Shown in pieces: positions 56,216-64,000 of a stretch of 64,000 nt of DNA. Numbering within the stretch: position 1 is the stretch's first letter; each line of letters begins with the position of its first letter. Source of the DNA: Gordonia malaquae NBRC 108250 (GTDB lineage: Bacteria > Actinomycetota > Actinomycetes > Mycobacteriales > Mycobacteriaceae); the NCBI RefSeq assembly GCF_000344135.1, contig NZ_BAOP01000012.1, forward strand, positions 62,001 through 126,000, written 5' to 3'. The position numbers and the translations under genes were made by a program. The notes under the pieces were generated by a model. That model was not told the DNA's origin. It saw nothing but the letters and a program-made list of their open reading frames with translations, and made no database searches.

Positions 56216-57741
56216 CCGGCGTCGCGACCGACCTCGGCCGAGTCCACTCGGTCGGGTTGAACGCGTTCGCGGCCGACGTGGTGGAGGTCCAGGCCAACAT
56301 CAGCAGTGGACTTCCGGGCTTCTACATCAGCGGCAGCACCGACACGTCGCTGCGGGAGGCGAAGGAGCGCGTTCGGGCCGCCGTCAACAACAGTGATCTC
56401 AAGTTTCCGGAGAAGCGACTGACGGTCGCGCTCGCACCGGCCAACCTCCCGAAGTCGGGCGCCGGGTTCGATCTAGCCATGGCCGTCGCTGTGCTCGTCG
56501 CCACGGGACAGGCGCCGACGACGCTGCTGCCGGGCACGGTGATGATCGGCGAACTGGCGTTGGACGGGCGTCTGCGCTCGACGCGCGGCGTGTTGCCGTT
56601 GCTGCTCGGTGCGCGGGACGCCGGATTCACCAGGGCAGTCGTGCCGATCGACAACGTCGCCGAGGCGACTCTCGTCGAAGGAATCGAGATCGGCGGGGCG
56701 TACTCGCTGTCCGACGTGGTCGCCTGGATGGCCGGAAACCTCGTGCTCGACACCGTGGCGGACGGGCCCGGCCCGTCAGCGGCTCCCGCCGTCCCCGACA
56801 TGACGGACGTCGTCGGCCAGCCGGCCGCTCGGCATGCGCTCGAGGTGGCGGCGGCAGGCGCTCATCACATCTTGATGACCGGGCCGCCGGGTATCGGGAA
56901 GACGATGCTCGCATGCAGGCTGCCGGGGATTCTTCCCGAGCTCGATCACGCGGAATCGTTGGAGGTCACCGCGATTCACTCGGTCGCAGGGATCCTGCCC
57001 GCGCATCGGCCGCTTGTCGTGGTGCCACCGTTCGTGGCACCGCATCACAGTGCGAGCATCACGTCACTGCTCGGCGGCGGCACCGGGATGGCCCGGCCGG
57101 GTGCGGTGTCTCGGGCGCACCGGGGAGTGCTGTTTCTGGACGAGTGCGCGGAGATGGGCACCAAGGTGCTCGACTCGCTGCGGCAACCGTTGGAAGAGGG
57201 CATCGTGCGCGTCGCGCGGCGCGACGGGACGGCGGTCTACCCCGCGCGTTTCCAACTGATCCTCGCGGCCAACCCGTGTCCGTGTGCTCCCGTGAACGAC
57301 GTCGACTGCGTGTGCACGTCCATCGTGCGCCGACGTTACCTGGGCAAACTGTCCGGTCCGCTGATGGATCGGATCGACATCCGGGTCCAGATGGAACCGC
57401 CGGGCAATACCGCGCTGATGACCGAGCAGGGAGAGTCGAGTGCACTGGTGAGTGCACGAGTGGCGACAGCCCGCGCTGCCGCCAGGGATCGGTGGCGCGA
57501 TCACGGATGGCTCACCAACGCCGAAGTGCCGGGCAGTGCACTGCGGCGGGAGTACCGGTTGCCGCCTGACACGATGCGCCCGATCGAGGCGTTTCTGCGT
57601 GAGGGTCGGATCACCGCACGCGGTGCGGATCGCGCATTGCGGTTGGCGTGGACGCTGACTGATCTTCGTGGAGGGACGTCCCCGGAAGCGGACGACGTCG
57701 CTCAAGCACTCATGTACCGCGACCGGGGGAACGGCAGATGA
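56212..57741 (+). CDS. comM: YifB/ComM family Mg-chelatase-like AAA+ ATPase
   Basis: A 509-aa ATPase. The N-terminal Lon-protease-like domain (VEVQANISSGLPGFYISG, LAPANLPKSGAGFDLAMAVA) is followed by the AAA+ domain with Walker A MTGPPGIGKTMLA, HHSASITSLLGGG and Walker B GVLFLDECAEM. A C-terminal lid with four cysteines (NPCPCAPVNDVDCVC) and the R-finger region completes it. In naturally competent bacteria ComM is a helicase for branch migration. Here it lies between yraN and dprA with overlapping starts. Confidence 0.94.
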   Translation: MTGVATDLGRVHSVGLNAFAADVVEVQANISSGLPGFYISGSTDTSLREAKERVRAAVNNSDLKFPEKRLTVALAPANLPKSGAGFDLAMAVAVLVATGQAPTTLLPGTVMIGELALDGRLRSTRGVLPLLLGARDAGFTRAVVPIDNVAEATLVEGIEIGGAYSLSDVVAWMAGNLVLDTVADGPGPSAAPAVPDMTDVVGQPAARHALEVAAAGAHHILMTGPPGIGKTMLACRLPGILPELDHAESLEVTAIHSVAGILPAHRPLVVVPPFVAPHHSASITSLLGGGTGMARPGAVSRAHRGVLFLDECAEMGTKVLDSLRQPLEEGIVRVARRDGTAVYPARFQLILAANPCPCAPVNDVDCVCTSIVRRRYLGKLSGPLMDRIDIRVQMEPPGNTALMTEQGESSALVSARVATARAAARDRWRDHGWLTNAEVPGSALRREYRLPPDTMRPIEAFLREGRITARGADRALRLAWTLTDLRGGTSPEADDVAQALMYRDRGNGR

Positions 57742-58871
57742 CCACACACGATGATTCCGAACGGCGCGCCTGGGCGTATCTCGCGAGTGTCGCCGAACCG
57801 CCGGCGGCGTCCGTCATCCGGCTGGTCGCAGCGATCGGACCGGTCGACGCGGCGGCCGCGATCCGAGAGCGCTCGGTCCCACCCGGGCACGCCGGCGTGA
57901 TCGAGGTGACGGAGGCGCGACACATGATCACCACGGTCGACGACGACCTGGCGGCTTGCGACAAGATGGGGGCACGGTTGCTCACACCGGACGACGCCGA
58001 GTGGCCGGCCTGGTCGCTGTCTGCGCTCGATCGAGCGTCGACCGCTGCGCGCGGCGGCGCGCCGCTCGCCCTGTGGGTTCGTGGCCGGGCGCCACTGGAC
58101 GTGCTGGGCGACACGGCGGTGGCTCTGGTCGGATCCCGCGCCGCGACGTCGTACGGCGAATACGTCGCCGGGCAGTTCGCGTCCGGGCTGGCGGCCCAGG
58201 GGAGAGCGGTCGTGTCCGGCGGCGCGTACGGCATCGACGGAGCGGCACACCGAGGTTCACTCGCCGCAGGCGGCGTCACAGCAGCTGTTCTCGCCTGCGG
58301 GATCGACCGGACGTATCCGAGCGGACACGCTCGACTGCTGGAGGAGATCGGAGCGCGGGGCCTCGTCGTCTCGGAGTACCCGCCCGGAACCACCGCGGCC
58401 AAGCATCGATTCCTGACACGGAATCGGCTGGTCGCCGCGCTGTCCGGCGCGACAGTCGTGGTGGAGGCGGGGCGGCGTTCGGGTGCGACGAACACCGCGG
58501 CGTGGGCGACCCGGTTGGGCCGTCCGCTCGGCGCGGTGCCCGGGTCGATCACCAGCGCGACGTCGGTCGGGACGCACGCCATGATCGCCGACGGCCAAGC
58601 GACGCTCGTGGCGGACGTCGACGCGGTCGCCACGCTGGTGACACCCGACGGTGAGGACCCTCGTGGGCCCGCCCCGACGCGATCAACCGACGGCCTGCCG
58701 CGAGATCAGTTCCGAGTGATTGACGCGATCCCCGCACACGACGGCGTCTCGATCGACGAGATCGCCTTCAGTTCAGGACTGCAGGTCGACGCGGTGCGTC
58801 GTGCGCTCGCCGGCCTGGACGTCGCTGGTCTGGTAGACGAGGACCGCGGCCTCTGGCGGCTGCGGAGGTGA
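57738..58871 (+). CDS. dprA: DNA-processing protein DprA
   Basis: A 377-aa protein that loads RecA on incoming single-stranded DNA. The Rossmann-like domain shows VALVGSRAATSYGEYVAGQF, VVSGGAYGIDGAAHRGSLAA and SEYPPGTTAAKHRFLTRNRL. A C-terminal winged helix (VSIDEIAFSSGLQVDAVRRA) follows. The N-terminal helical domain is complete. It overlaps the comM stop (ATGA). It converges on the minus-strand lipoprotein gene with only 15 nt between them. Confidence 0.95.
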   Translation: MTTHDDSERRAWAYLASVAEPPAASVIRLVAAIGPVDAAAAIRERSVPPGHAGVIEVTEARHMITTVDDDLAACDKMGARLLTPDDAEWPAWSLSALDRASTAARGGAPLALWVRGRAPLDVLGDTAVALVGSRAATSYGEYVAGQFASGLAAQGRAVVSGGAYGIDGAAHRGSLAAGGVTAAVLACGIDRTYPSGHARLLEEIGARGLVVSEYPPGTTAAKHRFLTRNRLVAALSGATVVVEAGRRSGATNTAAWATRLGRPLGAVPGSITSATSVGTHAMIADGQATLVADVDAVATLVTPDGEDPRGPAPTRSTDGLPRDQFRVIDAIPAHDGVSIDEIAFSSGLQVDAVRRALAGLDVAGLVDEDRGLWRLRR

Positions 58872-58886
58872 CCGGATCGCTTTTGT

Positions 58887-59447
58887 TCACTCGACGGTGA
58901 ACTCGACCGACGCCGAGTCCGCCGGTGCACAGAGCGGTGCTCGGTCGGGGCGTGCAGCGCGCGGCGGAATCTCCAGGGCGGCGGTCACGCGGTAGCGGCC
59001 GCGCTCGGTGACCGGCCAGATGGTTGCCGTCATACCGCCGGACGCCGCGACAGTGTGACTACGAATCGCAGCGGGGGAGCCTGTGCCACCGCCCACTTCG
59101 ACGTCGAGCGCCTGCGACTCCTCAGGGGCGAGGTCGCCGAGCGCCGCACGGACGGCGTCCACTGCGGGGACAATTGTCAGAATCGCTCGGGACGTGCTCG
59201 GCACGTCGACCCCGTCACGATGGACGGACACCACTCGCAGACTGCCGATCCCGTGTTTGGGGACCGCGCACGCCGCGTCGGAATTGTTGTGGACGGCCAA
59301 CGTCAACGTCGGAGCGGTCCCTGCCGGGTAGCTGTCGCGGGCCGACCGCAGCTCGACGGTGACTGCGCCTGGTGAGTCGTCAGCGGAGCATGCTCCGGCG
59401 CCGACCGCCAGCAGTAGGACGGTCGCTGCTTGTAGACGTCGGCCCAC
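58887..59447 (-). CDS. putative lipoprotein with immunoglobulin-like domain
   Basis: A 186-aa protein with signal peptide MGRRLQAATVLLLAVGAGAC and probable lipidation at Cys20. The mature part is beta-rich (PTLTLAVHNNSDAACAVPKH, SLRVVSVHRDGVDVP, GRYRVTAALEIPP), like a small Ig-type or intracellular-proteinase-inhibitor-like domain, ending in VEFTVE. Two cysteines (ACAVP and PLCAP) may be bridged. No family is assigned. It is the second gene of a minus-strand pair; only 6 nt separate it from the upstream gene. Confidence 0.7.
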   Translation of the reverse strand: MGRRLQAATVLLLAVGAGACSADDSPGAVTVELRSARDSYPAGTAPTLTLAVHNNSDAACAVPKHGIGSLRVVSVHRDGVDVPSTSRAILTIVPAVDAVRAALGDLAPEESQALDVEVGGGTGSPAAIRSHTVAASGGMTATIWPVTERGRYRVTAALEIPPRAARPDRAPLCAPADSASVEFTVE

Positions 59448-59453
59448 GCCGGC

Positions 59454-60131
59454 TCAGCTCGCGGCCGGCATCATCGCGACGTAGTCGACGTTGTCGAGCC
59501 GGATCCGGACAGCGAGGTCGCCGGACCATTCCACCGCGATGTCGTGGCGCTCGAGCACGGTGCGGACCTCGGCCATGAGGTCCCGAACGATCCGTTCGTA
59601 CTCGGCGTCCTTCTGGGCGTCGGAGAACGCGACCCACTGCTCCTCGGTGAAGTACGCGGGCAGGAACGCGCCGTAGCCGAGGTACGTCTGCCTGCTGTCG
59701 AAGATGCCGTCGGTGTCCTGCGAGTGATAGAAGACGTAGCCACGCCACTCGCGGGAGTCGTCGCGTTCGTCGAAGATCTCGGAGCTGCCACATGTTCCAC
59801 AGCACGTGAAGTCCTCGCGGGCGACGACTCCGATGGTCGCGAGTTCGGCGAAGGCCTCGGTGAGGCGGGATTTCGGGACGTCGCCCCACGACGCCTGCTG
59901 CTTGCGACGCTGGTCGATCACCGATTCGAAGAAGTCGGTGGCCGTCTCCTCCGATACGCCCGCGGTGTCCAACTCTTCTTCGAAGAGTTCGAGGTACTCC
60001 TCGACGTCGTCGGTGCCGCGGAGGACCAACTGCCAGGTCTGATCCGTGAGGTACTCACGGTCTTCGTCGGACAGCTTCCAGTCGGCTGGCACGGAGTACG
60101 TTGGCGGGGCACTGTAGAAGTCGACGCTCAT
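59454..60131 (-). CDS. conserved actinobacterial protein, DUF6891-like
   Basis: A 225-aa acidic cytoplasmic protein without signal or membrane segments. The most striking part is FTCCGTCGSSEIFDERDD, a CCxTC cluster that may bind a metal, followed by WRGYVFYHSQDTDGI and an acidic helical C-terminus. This cluster is typical of DUF6891-type proteins as I recall them; the assignment needs a profile search. The minus-strand start has TAGAAC 7 nt upstream, so it may be leaderless. It heads the pair with the lipoprotein gene. Confidence 0.65.
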   Translation of the reverse strand: MSVDFYSAPPTYSVPADWKLSDEDREYLTDQTWQLVLRGTDDVEEYLELFEEELDTAGVSEETATDFFESVIDQRRKQQASWGDVPKSRLTEAFAELATIGVVAREDFTCCGTCGSSEIFDERDDSREWRGYVFYHSQDTDGIFDSRQTYLGYGAFLPAYFTEEQWVAFSDAQKDAEYERIVRDLMAEVRTVLERHDIAVEWSGDLAVRIRLDNVDYVAMMPAAS

Positions 60132-60183
60132 AGACCTCGTTCTACACGAGGCGGCCGACGACCGTCGGCCGGCTGCCAGATCT

Positions 60184-60202
60184 GTTTGTTAGGCTGTCCT
60201 AA
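60184..60202 (+). promoter_or_regulatory. IdeR/DtxR-type iron box upstream of the SIP gene
   Basis: GTTTGTTAGGCTGTCCTAA matches the consensus TTAGGTTAGGCTAACCTAA at 14 of 19 positions, including TTAGGCT and CCTAA. It overlaps a possible -10 TAGGCT and lies 31 nt before the SIP start. Confidence 0.65.
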
Positions 60203-60233
60203 ATTAGTTCTCATTGATATTCGGAGGTGCTTC

Positions 60234-61019
60234 ATGGCGAAGCGACAGAACACGATGACGGTCCTGCGGTCGGAGGATCTGACCCCGCACATGCGCCGCG
60301 TGTGGCTCGGCGGCGACGGCTACGACGACTTCTTGGCCACCGGCGACACGGACATGTACGTCAAGATCATGTTCGCCGTCGACGGTCAGGACGACCCGGT
60401 GCTCCGCACGTACACCGTCCGTCACAACAACGAGCAGACGCGAGAGATCGCCATCGACTTCGTGGTTCACGGCGACGAGGGCATCGCCGGACCGTGGGCG
60501 GCGTCCGCGCAACCGGGGGAGACGGTTACGTTCCTCGGTCCTGGCAGCGGATATGCACCGGACGCCGAAGCGCCGTGGCACCTGCTGGTGTCCGACGAGG
60601 CAGGGCTGCCCGCACTCGCCGCGGCACTCGAAGCGCTCCCGTCCGACGCTGTGGCGAAGGTGTTCATCGAGGTGGCTGGGCCGGGAGACGAGATGGAGCT
60701 CATTGCGCCCGCAGGCGCCGACATCACCTGGGTGCACCGCGGTTCGGGGTCGAACGAGGCGCCGGAAGAGCTTGCAGGCGACAACGCCCCGATCATCGCC
60801 GCGGTCAAGGCTGCCGAGTGGCTCGACGGCGAGCCTCAGGTGTTCATTCACGGCGAAGCTCAGGCCGTGATGAAGAACCTGCGCCCGTACGTGCGGAAAG
60901 AGCGAGGCGTCAGCGCAAAGCGTGCGGCCTCGATCTCCGGCTACTGGCGACGCGGTCGCACCGAGGAGGGCTTCCGCCAGTGGAAGGCTGAGCAGCGTCA
61001 GGCCGAAGCGTCTAACTGA
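60234..61019 (+). CDS. siderophore-interacting protein (ferric-siderophore reductase type)
   Basis: A 261-aa flavoprotein of the SIP/ViuB family, which reduces ferric siderophores in the cytoplasm to release iron. The FAD-binding beta-barrel contains LTPHMRRVWLGG and the signature LRTYTVRHNN, with R-x-Y-T-x-R contacting FAD. The NAD(P)H-binding half has LLVSDEAGLPALAAALEALP and VFIHGEAQAVMKNLRPY, and the C-terminal SISGYWRRGRTEEGFRQWK is typical. ATG 60234 follows CGGAGG. The iron box upstream indicates repression by IdeR when iron is sufficient. No siderophore synthesis genes are adjacent. Confidence 0.92.
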   Translation: MAKRQNTMTVLRSEDLTPHMRRVWLGGDGYDDFLATGDTDMYVKIMFAVDGQDDPVLRTYTVRHNNEQTREIAIDFVVHGDEGIAGPWAASAQPGETVTFLGPGSGYAPDAEAPWHLLVSDEAGLPALAAALEALPSDAVAKVFIEVAGPGDEMELIAPAGADITWVHRGSGSNEAPEELAGDNAPIIAAVKAAEWLDGEPQVFIHGEAQAVMKNLRPYVRKERGVSAKRAASISGYWRRGRTEEGFRQWKAEQRQAEASN

Positions 61020-61032
61020 TCACATTTCGGAA

Positions 61033-61088
61033 CACGTTGTCTTGAAATGATGCTAGCTTCAATATCGAGTCACATTGTCTCGATATTG
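61033..61088. promoter_or_regulatory. operator upstream of the MFS gene
   Basis: CAATATCGAG (61060-61069) and CTCGATATTG (61079-61088) are perfect 10-bp inverted repeats with a 9-nt spacer, ending 8 nt before ATG 61097. A direct repeat overlaps it: CACGTTGTCTTGAAAT (61033-61048) and CACATTGTCTCGATAT (61071-61086) agree at 13 of 16. The AT-rich block is the likely binding site of the TetR protein encoded downstream. Confidence 0.55.
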
Positions 61089-61096
61089 GAGTTGGC

Positions 61097-62299
61097 ATGA
61101 TTACCTCACAATCCCGCGGAGCCGTCGTCGCGACGGCGTCCGCACTGCTCGTCACCATGGCGGGCACCACCGTCCCCACCCCGCTCTACTCGATCTACGC
61201 CGGTCGGCTGGGTTTCACCGGTCTCACGGTGACGCTCTTGTTCGCGGTCTACGCGATCGGCGTCGTGGCCGCTCTCACCGCGTTCGGGCGGCTGTCCGAC
61301 GAAATCGGTCGCAAACCGGTGCTGTTGGCCGCGCTCGCGTGCGCCGGTGTCAGTGCAGTTCTGTTTCTTCTCCCGCAGTCGTTGCCGATGCTGTTCGCGG
61401 CGCGAATCGTCTCCGGACTCAGCGCCGGCCTGATGAGCGGCGCCGCCACCGCGGCGATCGTCGATCTCTTCCCGGCGGAACGTCGAGCCGTCGGAGGTGC
61501 GCTCGCCGTCGGAGTGAACACGGGTGGCCTCGCAGCGGGCACCCTGATCGCCGGAATTGCAGCCGACCTCTCGTCGGCGCCGCTGGTTGTTCCGTTCGCC
61601 GTTCACCTCGGCTTCTCGATCCTCGCGTTCTGCGCCGTCTGGCGATTCGCGCCGGCACCGGTCGACGCAGGTCCATTGCGCATCCGGCCCCGAAAACTGC
61701 GCGTCCCGTCGTCGATCCGCGGTGCGTTCGTCCGCGCGGTGCTTGCAGGTGGATCTGCCTTCGCCGTCGCAGGCGTACTGACCGCAGTCTCGGCGCTCTT
61801 CCTCGCCCAGCACATCGGACTGTCGAGCCATGCACTCGCCGGGTTCGTCGTCTGCCTCGTCTTCGCAGGCATGGCCGTGGGGCAGATCGCCGCGCGCAGG
61901 TTCGCTCCGCGGCCGGCGATGGCAGTCGGATGTGGGGGACTGGCCGTCGGTGCGGCGATTCTCGGTGTCGCGTTGGGCGCCGTCTCGCTCACTGCACTGA
62001 TCCTCGCGGCAGTCGTGTCCGGAGTCTCCGGCGGACTGTGCGTCAACGCAGGCCTCGCCACCACAGTCGAAGCAGTTGAACCCGCTCGCCGCGGTGAGGT
62101 CTCGTCCTCATACTTCGCAGGCCTCTACCTGATGCTCGCAGTCCCCGCGATCGGTGTCGGTGCGCTGTCGGCCGGCGTTGGACTCCAGACGTCCGGACTC
62201 GTGTTCGCTTGTGTCGTCGCACTCGTCTCGGCCGTCGTCGGGCTCGTCGAAGCGGTGAGCGTCAAGCGGTCATCGCCGGTGTTCGAGGCAGTCGGCTGA
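61097..62299 (+). CDS. MFS transporter, 12-helix type
   Basis: A 400-aa transporter with about 12 hydrophobic helices. Motif A is ALTAFGRLSDEIGRKPVLLAA between helices 2 and 3. Other features are GAATAAIVDLFPAERRAVGGA and the loop with basic residues near VDAGPLRIRPRKLRVPSS. It fits small drug or sugar exporters of the MFS; the substrate is unknown. ATG 61097 lies close after an operator-like palindrome. A TetR gene follows by 28 nt and probably controls it. Confidence 0.85.
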   Translation: MITSQSRGAVVATASALLVTMAGTTVPTPLYSIYAGRLGFTGLTVTLLFAVYAIGVVAALTAFGRLSDEIGRKPVLLAALACAGVSAVLFLLPQSLPMLFAARIVSGLSAGLMSGAATAAIVDLFPAERRAVGGALAVGVNTGGLAAGTLIAGIAADLSSAPLVVPFAVHLGFSILAFCAVWRFAPAPVDAGPLRIRPRKLRVPSSIRGAFVRAVLAGGSAFAVAGVLTAVSALFLAQHIGLSSHALAGFVVCLVFAGMAVGQIAARRFAPRPAMAVGCGGLAVGAAILGVALGAVSLTALILAAVVSGVSGGLCVNAGLATTVEAVEPARRGEVSSSYFAGLYLMLAVPAIGVGALSAGVGLQTSGLVFACVVALVSAVVGLVEAVSVKRSSPVFEAVG

Positions 62300-62314
62300 C
62301 CTGAGTGCTGCTGC

Positions 62315-62320
62315 TACGGT
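62315..62320 (+). promoter_or_regulatory. -10 element of the TetR gene (leaderless)
   Basis: TACGGT ends 7 nt before ATG 62328, supporting that start over GTG 62319. Confidence 0.5.
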
Positions 62321-62327
62321 GGCGATT

Positions 62328-62888
62328 ATGACCAGAACCGCCGGGCGCCCTCGAAGCGAAGAGGCGCGCCTGGCGGTTCTGCACGCCGCCGACGATCTTC
62401 TCGTCGAGGGCGGCTACGCGAAGCTGACCATGAAAGGCATCGCGGAGCGTGCCGGCGTCGGCCGCCAGACGATCTATCGATGGTGGCAGTCGAAGGCGGA
62501 GATCCTCCTGGAGGCGAGCCGCTCGGACGCCGAGCGTGAACTCCGGACAGAGCCTCAGGCGACGCCGCATGACGACGTCGTCGTGTTCTTGACCGCGCTC
62601 GTCACGTTTCTCACCACATCGGACGCGGGCCTCGCGTATCGAGCGCTCTTGGGCGAGGCTCAGCACGACAAGACCGTCGCCGAACTGCTTCGCTCCGTCG
62701 ACGTTCTCGGTGACGCGGCGGCGGCGGTGCTGACCAGACTGCGCGACCGTGGAGAGTTCCACCGCACGGTCGACGGCCAGGTGACCGCCGAGCTCGTCGG
62801 GCCAGTGGTGTACCGAGTACTCGCTCACGACTGGCGCGGCGACGCCGACACGATATCGGCGTCGGCGTCCGCATTCCTGCGATACTGA
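62328..62888 (+). CDS. TetR-family regulator
   Basis: A 186-aa regulator. The HTH region is [40 protein letters not shown] and [11 protein letters not shown]. The C-terminal half fits the TetR_C_33-like ligand domain ([20 protein letters not shown]). It is downstream of the MFS gene on the same strand and is the obvious candidate to bind the 61060-61088 palindrome. xerC starts 5 nt after its stop, so the two could share read-through. Confidence 0.85.
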   Translation: MTRTAGRPRSEEARLAVLHAADDLLVEGGYAKLTMKGIAERAGVGRQTIYRWWQSKAEILLEASRSDAERELRTEPQATPHDDVVVFLTALVTFLTTSDAGLAYRALLGEAQHDKTVAELLRSVDVLGDAAAAVLTRLRDRGEFHRTVDGQVTAELVGPVVYRVLAHDWRGDADTISASASAFLRY

Positions 62889-62893
62889 GAACC

Positions 62894-63778
62894 ATGGCCG
62901 ATGTCCTCGGGAAGTTCGCAGGTCATCTGCGCTACGAGATGGCGCGCAGCGAGCACACGATTCGCGCGTATGTCGGCGACATCCGTGGCCTGATCACCTT
63001 CGCGGGCGCCCGCGGAGTGGAAGTGGCCGACCTCGACCTGCCGCTGTTGCGCGCCTGGCTCGCCGAACACACCCGACGAGGCGCGGCCCGGTCGAGCATC
63101 GCCCGGCAGGTGTCGTCGGCGAAGACCTTCTGCGCCTGGGCCGTCCGCGAAGGTGTGCTCGCGTCGAATCCGGCCCAACGACTCCAGGCGCCGAAGGCGC
63201 ATCGGATTCTCCCGCACGTCCTCGCACCGGAGGAGGCGGCTGCGGCCGTCGGCGTCGATCCCGATCCGACCGACCCGGTCGCGCTGCGCGATCGGCTGAT
63301 CGTGGAGCTTCTCTACTCGAGCGGTATCCGCGTCGGAGAGCTCTGCGGACTCGACCTCGCCGACGTAGACGCCGACCGCAGGGTGCTCCGCGTGATCGGC
63401 AAGGGCGACAAACAGCGCACCGTGCCGTACGGCGCGCCCGCGGAGAAGGCCCTCCGTGCGTGGCTGAGGACTGGACGTCCGGCGCTGGCGACGACGGCGT
63501 CGAACAACGCACTGCTGCTCGGAGTGAAGGGCGGACGGCTGGACCAGCGGATGGCGCGCAGCGTTGTCCACAAGGCGACGGACGACGGCGACGGCGGCTC
63601 GATCGGACCGCACGGACTGCGCCACAGTGCCGCCACCCACTTGTTGGAGGGGGGAGCGGACCTCCGCGTGGTCCAGGAACTGCTCGGGCACTCGTCGCTC
63701 GCGACCACTCAGCTGTACACCCACGTCAGCGTCGAGCGGCTCCGCGCGGTGCACGATCAGGCGCATCCGCGGGCGTGA
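62894..63778 (+). CDS. xerC: tyrosine recombinase XerC
   Basis: Site-specific recombinase that resolves chromosome dimers at dif with XerD (294 aa). The N-terminal SAM-like core-binding domain spans about 1-90. The catalytic set is complete: Arg in [13 protein letters not shown], Lys in [12 protein letters not shown], His/Arg in [20 protein letters not shown], His in LLGHSSL and the tyrosine nucleophile in TTQLYTHVS. In mycobacteria xerC also follows dprA. Its last 53 bases overlap the end of the antisense M23 peptidase frame. Confidence 0.94.
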   Translation: MADVLGKFAGHLRYEMARSEHTIRAYVGDIRGLITFAGARGVEVADLDLPLLRAWLAEHTRRGAARSSIARQVSSAKTFCAWAVREGVLASNPAQRLQAPKAHRILPHVLAPEEAAAAVGVDPDPTDPVALRDRLIVELLYSSGIRVGELCGLDLADVDADRRVLRVIGKGDKQRTVPYGAPAEKALRAWLRTGRPALATTASNNALLLGVKGGRLDQRMARSVVHKATDDGDGGSIGPHGLRHSAATHLLEGGADLRVVQELLGHSSLATTQLYTHVSVERLRAVHDQAHPRA

Positions 63779-64000
63779 GCGGTTTCAGCCGCACACGGAG
63801 CACGCCCAGCAGTCCGAGGGGATTCAGATAGTCGGCGTCGTGGCCGACGCCGCGCCGAGCACCCCAATGCAGGCATGCCGGCGCGGAACAGTCGGGATGG
63901 CCCGCGAGAAGAACACCGATCACCTCTCCGCGACCCACTGGGTCGCCCCGCCGCACCCGCGGTGTGACGGGCTCATAGGTGGTGGTGACGCCGTCGGCGT
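63726..64000 (-). CDS. M23-family peptidase, C-terminal part (partial)
   Basis: The frame enters from the right edge on the minus strand. The visible 91 residues include [20 protein letters not shown] and [10 protein letters not shown], which carry the end of the LytM/M23 metallopeptidase domain (the HWG-type histidine ligand). Such enzymes cut peptidoglycan cross-bridges outside the cell. An M23 gene faces xerC at this place in mycobacteria too. The stop is TGA at 63728-63726, so the last 17 residues lie antisense to xerC; the tail is probably a non-conserved run-on. Confidence 0.82.
   Translation of the reverse strand, partial: ADGVTTTYEPVTPRVRRGDPVGRGEVIGVLLAGHPDCSAPACLHWGARRGVGHDADYLNPLGLLGVLRVRLKPLTPADAPDRAPRGAARR

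Overview
The window is a contiguous piece of a high-GC actinobacterial chromosome, most probably from Mycobacteriales and close to Gordonia (inference). The evidence is an LpqH (19 kDa antigen) family lipoprotein, an Obg/ProB and SepIVA/YceD/Rnc/MutM layout, DUF4233 after FolC, DUF2469 after RnhB, paired ClpP1/ClpP2, frequent GTG starts, and many genes with a -10 hexamer only 6-8 nt before the start codon (leaderless mRNAs). The order OsmC-AcyP-Smc-FtsY-Amt-GlnK-GlnD-Ffh-amidohydrolase-RpsP-KhpA-RimM-TrmD-RplS-LepB-RnhB-DUF2469-YraN-YifB-DprA-XerC is the same order known from mycobacteria, with accessory insertions.

Layout. 1-1.8 kb: end of a membrane protein, two lipoproteins in convergent orientation, tRNA-Gly and tRNA-Pro. 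1.85-6.1 kb: proteostasis block tig, clpP1, clpP2, clpX. 6.1-7.2 kb: an AbiEi/DUF559-type gene bracketed by two related palindromes. 7.3-13.3 kb: mobA-like, valS, folC, DUF4233, a small secreted protein, ndk. 13.6-20.3 kb: RNase E, rplU, rpmA, obg, proB. 20.4-23.6 kb, minus strand: sirtuin and the ectABC ectoine operon. 23.7-27.8 kb: rsmD, coaD, sepIVA, yceD, rnc, mutM.

27.8-31.6 kb is an accessory stretch: a drug-exporter/TetR divergent pair, a wrecked HipB-like antitoxin gene and an unknown secreted protein. 31.6-37.3 kb: osmC-like, acyP, smc, ftsY. 37.4-41.2 kb: a TetR-aidB-like-acyl-CoA synthetase operon. 41.2-45.4 kb: the amt-glnK-glnD nitrogen operon behind two GlnR-type boxes. 45.6-49.1 kb: ffh, an amidohydrolase, a 168-bp inverted-repeat element and a membrane protein. 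49.3-58.9 kb: ribosome and housekeeping block rpsP to dprA, with two unknown proteins beside rplS. 58.9-64 kb: a two-gene minus-strand unit, an iron-box-preceded siderophore-interacting protein, an MFS/TetR pair, xerC and the end of an M23 peptidase gene.

Most genes are core housekeeping. The least explained parts are the palindrome-bracketed nuclease-like gene, the inverted-repeat element that supplies both stop codons of a convergent pair, the decayed toxin-antitoxin remnant, and the proline-rich protein between trmD and rplS. I found no CRISPR array, no rRNA, no intact insertion sequence and no phage.
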